Shown piece by piece: positions 26,809-34,017 of a DNA stretch of 64,000 nt. Position numbers and translations under genes: made by a program. The DNA is from Rhodovibrio salinarum DSM 9154 (lineage in GTDB: Bacteria; Pseudomonadota; Alphaproteobacteria; Kiloniellales; Rhodovibrionaceae), in contig NZ_KI911559.1 of NCBI RefSeq assembly GCF_000515255.1, positions 1,525,548 through 1,589,547 of the forward strand, in the 5' to 3' direction. The first letter of the stretch is position 1. The number at the start of each line of letters is the position of its first letter. The notes beneath the pieces are model-generated. The model was not told the origin of the DNA. It saw only the letters and a list, made by a program, of their open reading frames with translations, and did no database searches.

Positions 26809-27856
26809 GAGCATCGGACCCGCTCATCGAATCAGGGATTCCCTTCGGCGCTGCTGTGTGATTCACCGTCGTAGGAGGTGAATCATGAGCGGTGCGCATT
26901 CCAAGGACCTGCGCGAGCGGGTGGTGCAGTACGTCGAGGCGGGTGGCAGCAAGCGGGCGGCTGCCCGGCACTTTCGGATCAGCCCGAGTTCGGCGGTCAA
27001 GCTGGTAAAACGCTGGTCGCAGACTGGTCGGATTGCGCCGGATGCGCGAGGACGTCCGGGCGGTGGTGGCAAGCTGGCCGGCCAGTTCGACTATCTGCGG
27101 GCGTGTCTGGCCGAGCGGCCAGACCTGACGATGCCCGAGCTCGCGGACAAGCTGGCGCGCGAACGCGGCGTGTCGGTCGCGCCCGCATCTGTGTCCCGCT
27201 TCCTGTGCCGCAACGGCATCACTTACAAAAAAAGGCGCTGACGGCCGCCGAGCAGCGCCGCCCGGACGTGGCCGCCGCGCGGCGCGTCTGGACCGGGCTG
27301 CGCCAAGCCCGGATGCGCGCGCAGCCCAGGCGCCTGGTGTTCGTCGACGAGACCGCGACCTCGACCAAGCTGACCCGCCTGCGCGGCCGGGCGCCGCGGG
27401 GCACGCGGGTCGACGCCAAGGCGCCGGCCGGGCGCTGGGCGACCCAAACCTTTATCGCCGGCCTACGCTGCGACGGCCTGACAGCGCCTTGGGTGATCGA
27501 CGGGCCGCTCAACCGCGAACGCTTCGAAGCCTACGTCGAGCACCAGCTCGCCCCGACACTGCGCCCGGGCGACGTCGTCATCCTGGACAACCTGTCCGCC
27601 CACGACAGCGCTCACGCCAGAGCGCTCCTCGCCGAGCGCGGCGCTTGGTTCCTGTTCCTGCCGAAATACTCGCCGGACCTAAACCCAATCGAACTGGCGT
27701 TCTCCAAGCTCAAGGCACATCTCCGGGCCGCCGAGGCGCGCACCTACGACGCCCTCTGGCGACGCACTGGCGACATCTGCAACCTGTTCCAGCCAGAGGA
27801 ATGCTGGAATTTCTTCCGCCACGCAGGCTATGTGCACGAATAAAAGTCTGATGCTC
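26809..27856. mobile_element. IS630-family insertion sequence with TA target duplication
   Basis: Terminal inverted repeats GAGCATCGGAC (left) and GTCTGATGCTC (right, one mismatch) end exactly at TA dinucleotides on both sides (26807-26808 and 27857-27858), the hallmark target duplication of IS630/Tc1-mariner elements. The 1,048-bp element encodes a single transposase in two overlapping frames. It lies about 110 bp outside the attR-like repeat, so it is a separate insertion. Intact ends and frames suggest it is recent and possibly active. Confidence 0.88.
26885..27843 (+). CDS. IS630 family transposase, made by programmed -1 frameshift
   Basis: Frame A (26885-27241) encodes 118 residues with a helix-turn-helix domain (KRAAARHFRISPSSAVKLVKRW) and ends TYKKRR. 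Frame B continues to 27843 in the -1 frame with the DDE catalytic core: VFVDET, VILDNLSAHDS and LPKYSPDLNPIELAFSKLK. The switch site is a run of seven A (27227-27233) read as A-AAA-AAG, as known for IS630 members. GGAGG precedes the ATG. The product cuts and pastes the element at TA sites. Confidence 0.88.
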
Positions 27857-27940
27857 TAGATGATGCCTGCTCAGAATTGCTTTACACGCGCGGGTTTCTG
27901 TAGCTGGCTCACGGGAAAGCATCTATCCGGTGGCATATCC

Positions 27941-28567
27941 ATGGAATTTCACGTCTGGCTCGCGTTCGCGTCCGCTTCCATCCCCCTTCTTATGATCCCG
28001 GGGCCGACCGTGCTCCTGGTTCTGAGCTATGCCATCAGCCAGGGACGACGGGTCGCGCTGGCGACGGTCGTGGGGGTCGCGCTCGGGGATCTGATCGCCA
28101 TGTCGGCCTCCTTGGCAGGGTTGGGGGCCTTGGTCCTGGCGTCCGCCAAGCTGTTCGTGCTGCTCAAATGGGTCGGGGCGGGGTATCTCGTCTACCTTGG
28201 CATCAAGTTGTTTCGCAGCGCCCCTGAGGCCGCTTTAGGGCGGCTCGACGAGGCGCCGTCGGTCTCGCCGCGGAAGGTCTTCGTGCATGCGGCCGCGGTG
28301 ACGGCCCTCAACCCGAAGTCGATCGTTTTCTTCATCGCGTTCGTGCCGCAATTCATTGACCCGAATGCTGTCCTGGCGCCGCAGTTCGGCCTGCTCATCG
28401 CGACGTTCGTGGGCTTCGCCGCGATCAATACGCTGGCCTATGCCCTGCTTGCCGACACGTTGCGCCAGAAGATCGTGCGCCCGTGCGTGCTGCCGTTCTT
28501 GACCCGACTGGGGGGTGGTGTGCTCGTCGCGATGGGGGTCGCCACGGCGACGATGCGGCGCGCTTGA
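27941..28567 (+). CDS. LysE family amino-acid/metabolite exporter
   Basis: A 208-residue inner membrane protein of the LysE/RhtB family. About six hydrophobic helices are visible, with the signature MIPGPTVLLVLSYAISQGRRVALATVVGVALGD near the N-terminus and ALNPKSIVFFIAFVPQFI in the middle. Members export amino acids or homoserine-lactone-like compounds; the substrate is not deducible. I chose the ATG before EFHVWLAFA since the longer frame reads out of the IS end. Confidence 0.88.
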   Translation: MEFHVWLAFASASIPLLMIPGPTVLLVLSYAISQGRRVALATVVGVALGDLIAMSASLAGLGALVLASAKLFVLLKWVGAGYLVYLGIKLFRSAPEAALGRLDEAPSVSPRKVFVHAAAVTALNPKSIVFFIAFVPQFIDPNAVLAPQFGLLIATFVGFAAINTLAYALLADTLRQKIVRPCVLPFLTRLGGGVLVAMGVATATMRRA

Positions 28568-28785
28568 GCCTGTTCCGCGCCGTCCGTTTCGCGGGGCGGC
28601 GCGGGCGTCGTTCGTCTGTGGGACGTCGGGACGCAGGGCACGCGCTGGCTGTGGCGGCGAGCGATGGGTTGTGTCGCGGCACCTGACGCGGCTATCTCTT
28701 GCGGTATCAAGCGGGGCCGTAGGTAGGGGGCATGCTGCCGGCGATACGGTCCGCCGGTGTCGGTCGACGATGAGAGGGATCGGAG

Positions 28786-28917
28786 ATGATCACCAAGCGC
28801 AATGTTGTCGCCACGGTCGCCGCGCTGGCGGTGATGGGCGCGATCGCCGCAGTCGTGTTGATGGCCTGGCCAGAGTCGTCCGAAGCGGCCCGATTGGGCG
28901 GGGCCTTGCTGGACTGA
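28786..28917 (+). CDS. 43-residue single-TM peptide
   Basis: A short frame starting MITKRNVVATVAALAVMGAI and continuing through a hydrophobic helix to a polar tail ending LGGALLD. GAGGGATCGGAG supplies a ribosome-binding site before the ATG. A hairpin follows directly after the stop, so gene, ribosome site and terminator-like stem agree. It would be a small membrane protein of unknown role; no family recognised. Confidence 0.45.
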   Translation: MITKRNVVATVAALAVMGAIAAVVLMAWPESSEAARLGGALLD

Positions 28918-28920
28918 GGT

Positions 28921-28952
28921 CGCAGGTCCCCTGCTAAGCACCTGGGACTGCG
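28921..28952 (+). terminator. Hairpin after the 43-residue gene
   Basis: CGCAGGTCCC and GGGACTGCG pair over nine positions with one bulged G, four bases past the stop. The downstream sequence TCAAATTGAAA is only weakly U-rich. Confidence 0.45.
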
Positions 28953-28969
28953 TCAAATTGAAACGTCAA

Positions 28970-28998
28970 GCGGCCGGGCCCGTTGGGGCACCGGCCGC
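28970..28998 (-). terminator. Hairpin after the cytochrome c' gene
   Basis: GCGGCCGG and CCGGCCGC form a perfect 8-bp stem about 35 bases beyond the cytochrome c' stop. The minus-strand sequence after it, TTGACGTTTCAATTTG, is moderately T-rich. Confidence 0.5.
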
Positions 28999-29033
28999 GT
29001 CGTCGCGCGCCAGGATCGGCTTACGCCGCTGGC

Positions 29034-29519
29034 TCAGTCTTCACGGTAGGTGTCGTGACATTCCGAGCAGGCGTCGGTGGTCTTCTTGAAGGCCGCCGCG
29101 TAGGCCTGCAGGTCCTCGTTCTGCGCGGCCTGGATCATCTCGCGGGCGTGCGTCTCCATCGGCTCGAAGCCCTGCACGAAGGTATCGTAGTCGTCCCAGA
29201 TCTTGGGCAGGGCGGTGGTGTCCGCCTCTGCGTCGGGGAACGGGCCCTCCTGGAAATGTTGCGGGGCCATGCGCGCGGCATGCGCGATCGCACGGGCCTG
29301 CAGACCGAGGTAATCGAACGCCCGCGGGCAGCCTTCGCCCTTCAGCGCGCAGGCCACGGATTTGGTCGCCGCCGCCGCAGAGGCGAGATTGTCCTGGCGG
29401 TCCTGGATCCACTGCTCCGGGCTTTTGTCGCCTTGTGCGGCGGCGGGCGCGAGTGTCCCCGCAGCCGCGACGGCCAGCGTCGCGGCGGCAAGAGTGGTCT
29501 TGATTAGGGTCATCCTCAT
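29034..29519 (-). CDS. Cytochrome c' (class II cytochrome c)
   Basis: A 161-residue periplasmic heme protein. A signal peptide ends near AAAQG, and the four-helix-bundle mature part ends with the heme motif CSECHDTY at the extreme C-terminus, as in all cytochromes c'. Members bind NO and are linked to nitric oxide protection in purple bacteria. A CALKGEGC pair could form a disulfide. The start is the ATG following GGGAGGAG. It is divergent from a cytochrome b561-type gene, a pairing known for c' loci. Confidence 0.9.
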   Translation of the reverse strand: MRMTLIKTTLAAATLAVAAAGTLAPAAAQGDKSPEQWIQDRQDNLASAAAATKSVACALKGEGCPRAFDYLGLQARAIAHAARMAPQHFQEGPFPDAEADTTALPKIWDDYDTFVQGFEPMETHAREMIQAAQNEDLQAYAAAFKKTTDACSECHDTYRED

Positions 29520-29680
29520 GGCAGGCAAACTCCTCCCTATCATCGTGTCTTCAATCCGGTGAGGCCCCATCGTCGGACACGGGACGAATCCGGGGCGGAT
29601 GGGGATTGTGCGGTGCACCTATACGATTAAAGTTCATGTTATGTGACGTGCAACCGCGTCTCTGAGTCGCGTCATATTCA

Positions 29681-29741
29681 CTTGCGCTAAAACGTCCTGG
29701 GGCGCTACCAAAAACCTTTGGTGGCGCAAAGTTGACGCAAG
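29681..29741. promoter_or_regulatory. Nested palindrome between the cytochrome c' and b genes
   Basis: An inner dyad GCGCTACCAAA / TTTGGTGGCGC (29702-29727, one mismatch, loop AACC) sits inside outer arms CTTGCG (29681-29686) and CGCAAG (29736-29741). It lies between the divergent starts and could be a shared operator or fold in the b-gene leader. Confidence 0.5.
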
Positions 29742-29796
29742 CACTCTGAACGATGTGCATCAACGAACCAAGCGAAGCTAGTCTGGAGTGGCAGGC

Positions 29797-30534
29797 ATGG
29801 TCGAACGAACGGCGGACACGGGCAACGCCGCGCCGGCGAGCGGGCGCGAAACGGGAATGGGGATGGCTGGGCAGCAGCGCCTGAAGGTGTGGGACCCGTG
29901 GGTGCGCGCCTTCCACTGGCTGTTGGTGATCGGCCTCGTGCTCGCCTGGTATTCGGCCGAATACGGCTTCGGTGAGCTGGGCAAGGTCTGGCATATGCGC
30001 ATCGGTACGGCCGTGCTGGGACTGATCGTCTTCCGCGTCCTGTGGGGACTGGTCGGCAGCCAGACCGCGCGGTTCAGCCAGTTCGTGAAGGGGCCGGGCG
30101 CGGTGCTTGGCTACCTCAAGGCGCTGCCCCGGCGCGCGCCGACGCCGATCGGGCACAACCCGCTGGGCGGCTGGGCCGTCGTCGTGTTGCTGCTGCTGGC
30201 GGCGGCACAGCCGATCACCGGCCTGTTCGCCAGCGACGACATTCTGTCCTCGGGCTATCTCGCCAACGACGTGCCGGCGGCGGTCCAGGACGCGATCGGC
30301 GGGCTGCACAAGGACCTCTTCTGGGTACTGCTGGGTTTTGTCGGGCTGCACGTCGTCGCAACGTTCGCCTACCTGCCGCTGAAGCGTGAGAACCTGATCC
30401 GCTGGATGATCACCGGTCGTCGCCCCGCGCCGGCCAGCTGGCGGGAGCCCTGGTTCGCCAGTCCGGGGCGCGCGCTTGTGTGCATCGCGGTGGCGGCCGG
30501 CGTCGCGGTCGCGATCCCACAGATCTGGGGCTGA
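29797..30534 (+). CDS. Cytochrome b561-type / hydrogenase cytochrome b family protein
   Basis: A 245-residue inner membrane di-heme protein. After a hydrophilic N-terminus, KVWDPWVRAFHWLLVIGLVLAWYS begins a bundle of four or so helices, with candidate heme-ligand histidines in AFHW, VWHMR, LHKDLFW and LHVVATF. This fits the cytochrome b561 / Ni-hydrogenase b-type family, which passes electrons from quinol to periplasmic acceptors. The probable partner is the divergent cytochrome c'. GGAG precedes the chosen ATG by eight bases. Confidence 0.87.
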   Translation: MVERTADTGNAAPASGRETGMGMAGQQRLKVWDPWVRAFHWLLVIGLVLAWYSAEYGFGELGKVWHMRIGTAVLGLIVFRVLWGLVGSQTARFSQFVKGPGAVLGYLKALPRRAPTPIGHNPLGGWAVVVLLLLAAAQPITGLFASDDILSSGYLANDVPAAVQDAIGGLHKDLFWVLLGFVGLHVVATFAYLPLKRENLIRWMITGRRPAPASWREPWFASPGRALVCIAVAAGVAVAIPQIWG

Positions 30535-30628
30535 GCTGAGCGCCTGCGTGCTGGTGCCTCCCTTCCCTGGGCGCGGGGGCTGCGACAGGATGGCGCAGCA
30601 CATGGCTTTTAGTTTAGAGGTCTCTTAT

Positions 30629-30644
30629 ATTCATAGATACGAAT
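30629..30644. promoter_or_regulatory. ATTC-N8-GAAT dyad (SqrR/BigR-type operator) before the DUF2892 gene
   Basis: ATTCATAGATACGAAT matches the ATTC-N8-GAAT motif reported for the persulfide sensor SqrR of Rhodobacter. It overlaps a TATATT (30626-30631) that could be the -10 and sits 18 bases upstream of the ATG, ideal for repression. No ArsR-family regulator is in the window. Confidence 0.65.
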
Positions 30645-30662
30645 TTATAGGAGGCTTGCCCG

Positions 30663-30866
30663 ATGTCGATCGACCGTATCGTCTTACTGTTCGCTGGCCT
30701 GATGGTGCTGCTCGGCCTCGGCCTGTCGCAGGTGCATAACCCCGCTTGGCTGTGGCTGAGCGCCTTCGTCGGCGCCAATCTGGCGCAGGCATCGGTGACC
30801 GGTTTCTGTCCGCTGGCGTTCATCGTCAAGAAACTGGGCGCCAAGCCGGGGCAGGCGTTCGGCTGA
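30663..30866 (+). CDS. DUF2892 membrane protein (YgaP-like)
   Basis: A 67-residue protein with two hydrophobic helices, IVLLFAGLMVLLGLGLS and WLWLSAFVGANLAQASVTGF, then CPLAFIVKKLGAK. This is the DUF2892 family, corresponding to the membrane part of rhodanese YgaP. Family genes are frequently controlled by BigR/SqrR regulators and sit in sulfide-detoxification operons. AGGAGG lies nine bases before the ATG. Here it is alone, but an ATTC-N8-GAAT site precedes it. Confidence 0.85.
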   Translation: MSIDRIVLLFAGLMVLLGLGLSQVHNPAWLWLSAFVGANLAQASVTGFCPLAFIVKKLGAKPGQAFG

Positions 30867-30894
30867 ACGTACCCGCGCGAAACGGACCGCCCGC

Positions 30895-31659
30895 TCAGCG
30901 CGGAGACAGGTTACGCGTGAAGAAATCGATCAGACGCGTGTGAAACAGGTTCTCCGCAGGGGTGCTGAGCAGGTGATCCTCCCCCTCGAAGTAGTGCACT
31001 TCCGGTTTGCGGCCCGCGGCGATAAGGCGGGCCTCTAACCGCCGCGTCATCTCGACGCTCCACATGGTATCGGCGGTGCCGTGGCTGATGAACAGCGGTC
31101 CGCCGTAGCGCTCGATCTCGATCGGTGTCGTGGGCAGCAGGTCGTCGGATCGCCCGCGCCACGTCCAGGCGCGCTCCCCCGGATCCCAGACCTGCCATCC
31201 GGGATCGCCGCGATCGCGCCAACGTCGCGCGTCGAACGCGCCGCAGACGACGTCTGCGGGGCTGTGTACGGCGATGGCGTCCGGCGGCATGTTCACGCCG
31301 TCGCGCAGCATCAGGCTGGCCATCAGAAGCGCATGCTCCGCGCCCCGAGAGGCTCCGAACAGCCCGACCCTGTGCGCCGCCAGCTCGTGGTCGCGCAGCG
31401 CCTGCAGCGCGTCCACGGTCCGGTCGATCGGCACGTCGCGGATGTTTCCGGCGTTCCAGGCGTTGCCGTCCCGGGAATAGGCAAAGGGCATGGCGCAGAA
31501 CCCGTGGGCGGCCAGCAGCACCGCGGTGCGATGGCTCCAGCCGGAGGCGCCGCCTTCGGACCCGTGTAGGACCAGGAGTGCGGGGAACGGTCCATCGCCC
31601 GGCGGCGCGTAGGCGATTGCGACTTCCGGGATCAGGTGCCGAACGATTTTCAAGGTCAC
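30895..31659 (-). CDS. Alpha/beta hydrolase, dienelactone hydrolase / acyl-thioesterase-like
   Basis: A 254-residue cytosolic hydrolase. ALLVLHGSEGGASGW provides the oxyanion region, the nucleophile elbow is GLFGASRGAEHAL, and the acid and histidine probably lie in HGTADTMW and GEDHLL. The GASRGAE elbow resembles BAAT-type acyl-CoA thioesterases as much as dienelactone hydrolases. The substrate is unknown. It starts with GTG. It is convergent with the DUF2892 gene and lies downstream of the RND operon on the same strand, 88 bases away. Confidence 0.75.
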   Translation of the reverse strand: MTLKIVRHLIPEVAIAYAPPGDGPFPALLVLHGSEGGASGWSHRTAVLLAAHGFCAMPFAYSRDGNAWNAGNIRDVPIDRTVDALQALRDHELAAHRVGLFGASRGAEHALLMASLMLRDGVNMPPDAIAVHSPADVVCGAFDARRWRDRGDPGWQVWDPGERAWTWRGRSDDLLPTTPIEIERYGGPLFISHGTADTMWSVEMTRRLEARLIAAGRKPEVHYFEGEDHLLSTPAENLFHTRLIDFFTRNLSPR

Positions 31660-31747
31660 TGAAGCATGTCCACAGGGTGCTGACGGTTCGCTTCAGGGAT
31701 ACTGCCACAGCGACGCCTGAGCGCGAATTGTGGCTGTGCGCGGGCGA

Positions 31748-33214
31748 TCAGAACCCGATTCGCGCGGCCACGAACGCGTTGGAATTGTCCCTGAGCTGAC
31801 CGAACCGGGTGTCGTCGTCCGCGCCGAACAGCCAGTTGACGCCGGCCTCCAGGGTCCAGCGGTCGGTGGGACTCCAGCTCACCCGGGGACGCAGGTAGCC
31901 GTCCTGATCGGTCGGGGAGTAGAAGGCGAACAGGGTGGCGGTGACCTGTTCTCCCGGCCAGTCTTTCTGCAGCTTGACCGTCCAGAGGTTGCGCCGGTCA
32001 TCGCGGGCCGGCGGATCGTCAAGGCGCTGGGTGCGCAGGAACTGCACCGCGCCGGTCAGGTTGGCGACGATCTCCCGCTCGTAGCCCAGCAACACGCGGA
32101 CCTCCCGGTTCGGCACGGTGGGGTCGGTGCCGTCGCGGTCGTCCAGACTGTCGTAGTAGGCCACTTCGGCGTTCGCGATGCCGCCCAGGCCGCCAGGCAT
32201 CGGTCCTTCGACACTGGCGCCATAGCTGCGCAAGCGTGGGAAGGTCGCCCGCTGGCTGCCTGGCAGCTGGCCTTCCGGGCTTTTCCAGTAGCCGTCGTAG
32301 AAATAGAGCGCGCTGTCGTAGCGCCCGATCGGCCGGTGCAGGCGCGCCGCCCATTCGTCGTTCGTGAAGGGCGTGTCCGGCTGGCGCACGTCGAGCGGCG
32401 TGCTGTCCCCGACGATGCGGTGCGCGAACGGGTTGAAGTAGCTCAGCCGGTCACCGTCGATGTAGCGGTCGGCGTCGAACTGCGGGGTATAGACCAGATC
32501 GAGGTTGGCGATATCGGTATAGAGGCTGGTCTTCAGCGCGTCCGACGGCGCTTTCAGCATGGTGTCGCGCCGGCCGATGAAGAAGGAGGGATAGTCCTTC
32601 GGAAAGAGGTCGTTCAGGAAGACGAAATCCCCAGTCCCCCAGGTAAGGATTTGCCGGCCGGCCTTAACATCAAGGAAATCGGTGGCGCGCCACAGCACGT
32701 TCGCCTCGCGCAGGTCCAACGCGCCGTCGCCAGACTGCAGGTCGGGCTCGTGCTGCTCCGCCACCGCGTCGGCCAGCAGGTGCGCGCGCACGGTCGCGGT
32801 GACGCCTGGCCAGCTCCGCACGGCCTTCAGCTCCGCGCGTGTTTCGGCGAGGGCAAAGCGCTCCTGATCCGTTCGCGCGCCCAGGCGCGGGCCGGCGCGG
32901 CTGTCGATGTAGCCGCCCAGCCGCCAGTCGCTCAGCAGGCCGAAAACGGGGGTGTCGTCCGGTGCCTCGGGCGTGGCCTGAAGGCCGCCGTCGGATGATT
33001 CGCCAGTCCCGGAGTTGCCGAGATCTTCCGGCAGCGCCGGACCGCCGCCGTCGTTGCCGAGGCCCTCGGGAAGCGACGGGCCGCTGGGTCCGTCCTCCGC
33101 CGCCGCATTGTCGTCGCCAAGCCCCTCCGGCAGGGCCGGCTGGGCGTACGCGGTCCCGGCCAGCAACGCCAGGATCGCGACGGTCGAGGCCAGGAGGCGC
33201 CAATATATGGTCAT
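31748..33214 (-). CDS. Outer-membrane beta-barrel protein of the RND export operon
   Basis: A 488-residue exported protein: a signal peptide to about AYAQ, a low-complexity linker with three related units LPEGLGDD, LPEGLGND and LPEDLGNS, then a barrel-like region of alternating strands (LGGYIDSRAGPRLG, DVKAGRQILTWGTGDFVFLNDLF, TATLFAFYSP) ending in a terminal strand AFVAARIGF with C-terminal Phe. It fits outer-membrane porin-like families of the DUF1302 or alginate-export style. The ATG overlaps the stop of the LolA-like gene. Likely exit channel or receptor for the exported substrate (inference). Confidence 0.75.
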   Translation of the reverse strand: MTIYWRLLASTVAILALLAGTAYAQPALPEGLGDDNAAAEDGPSGPSLPEGLGNDGGGPALPEDLGNSGTGESSDGGLQATPEAPDDTPVFGLLSDWRLGGYIDSRAGPRLGARTDQERFALAETRAELKAVRSWPGVTATVRAHLLADAVAEQHEPDLQSGDGALDLREANVLWRATDFLDVKAGRQILTWGTGDFVFLNDLFPKDYPSFFIGRRDTMLKAPSDALKTSLYTDIANLDLVYTPQFDADRYIDGDRLSYFNPFAHRIVGDSTPLDVRQPDTPFTNDEWAARLHRPIGRYDSALYFYDGYWKSPEGQLPGSQRATFPRLRSYGASVEGPMPGGLGGIANAEVAYYDSLDDRDGTDPTVPNREVRVLLGYEREIVANLTGAVQFLRTQRLDDPPARDDRRNLWTVKLQKDWPGEQVTATLFAFYSPTDQDGYLRPRVSWSPTDRWTLEAGVNWLFGADDDTRFGQLRDNSNAFVAARIGF

Positions 33215-34017
33215 TCCGTACTGGTCAGCTGGCCGCGCGGCGGGTTGCGCAGGTAGCGTTCGGTGAAGATATCCGCCGACAGACCGACGTCGTAGTCCAC
33301 CTGGGTGTAGGTCAGGGTGGATTTTCCGCCTTCCTGCAGGGCTTCCATGGTCGACTGGGCGACCGTCGGATAGCCCTCGATGGTCTCCACCTTGTTGACG
33401 GTGTATTGCCGGTACTTCGTGCCGTCGGCCTTGAAGTACTGCACCTGGACCGGGATGAAGGTCTGCTTGTGGATGTAGGAGACGTAGTGGTCGAACTCGA
33501 CCAGTTCCGGACGCTTCGGCACGGAGCGCAGGACGTAGTACTGCTCGGTCGTCTCCTGCAGGGTGTGTGCGTCCTCGTTTGACCCGCGCCCGGAGACGTC
33601 CTCGTAGAAGTAGTCCGAGCCGACGAAGGAGGAACGCTCGTCCTCCGCCGCGATCCGGCGCACCAGGTCGAGCGCCGGCAGGTAGAGCCAGCGGTCGTCG
33701 TTGGCATCGGGGTGCTTGTGCACCATGAACACCGTGTCGCGGATGTCCGCCGGCTCGTGGAAGTAGACGTAGAAGCGTTGATGGCCGGTCTGCTCGCCGC
33801 CGTCCATCATGTCGTGGCGTAGGATCGTCATCGTACGTGCGCGGCTGCGCCTCTGGGGATCGATGATCTCCATCTGCACGCGCGCCCGGCCGTCGTCCGC
33901 CTGGTAGTAGGCGGCCTGCTCCGAGCGATCGGCGATCTCTTGGGCGCTGAGCTGCGCCTTAGCGGCGGCCGGCGCCAGCAGCAGCGCCGCCAGCAGGACT
34001 GCGGGAACGGCTCGCAT
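33211..34017 (-). CDS. Outer-membrane lipoprotein-sorting protein (LolA-like)
   Basis: A 268-residue periplasmic protein with a signal peptide ending near AKAQ. The mature part has the LolA-like half-barrel signature of the family: SRARTMTILRHD, FYVYFHEPADIRDTVFMVHKHPD, DRWLYLPALDLVRRIAAEDERSSFVGSDYFYED. Proteins of this family regularly accompany MMPL/RND transporters and are thought to carry lipids across the periplasm. Its start lies inside the 3' end of the RND gene (59-base overlap), so expression is coupled. Confidence 0.85.
   Translation of the reverse strand: MRAVPAVLLAALLLAPAAAKAQLSAQEIADRSEQAAYYQADDGRARVQMEIIDPQRRSRARTMTILRHDMMDGGEQTGHQRFYVYFHEPADIRDTVFMVHKHPDANDDRWLYLPALDLVRRIAAEDERSSFVGSDYFYEDVSGRGSNEDAHTLQETTEQYYVLRSVPKRPELVEFDHYVSYIHKQTFIPVQVQYFKADGTKYRQYTVNKVETIEGYPTVAQSTMEALQEGGKSTLTYTQVDYDVGLSADIFTERYLRNPPRGQLTSTE

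Noticed and set aside
26546-26971. A 141-codon minus-strand frame through the attR-like repeat and the IS left end
   Set aside because: It reads antisense through a tRNA fragment and non-coding IS sequence; only its last 30 or so codons look protein-like and are reported separately as a weak finding.
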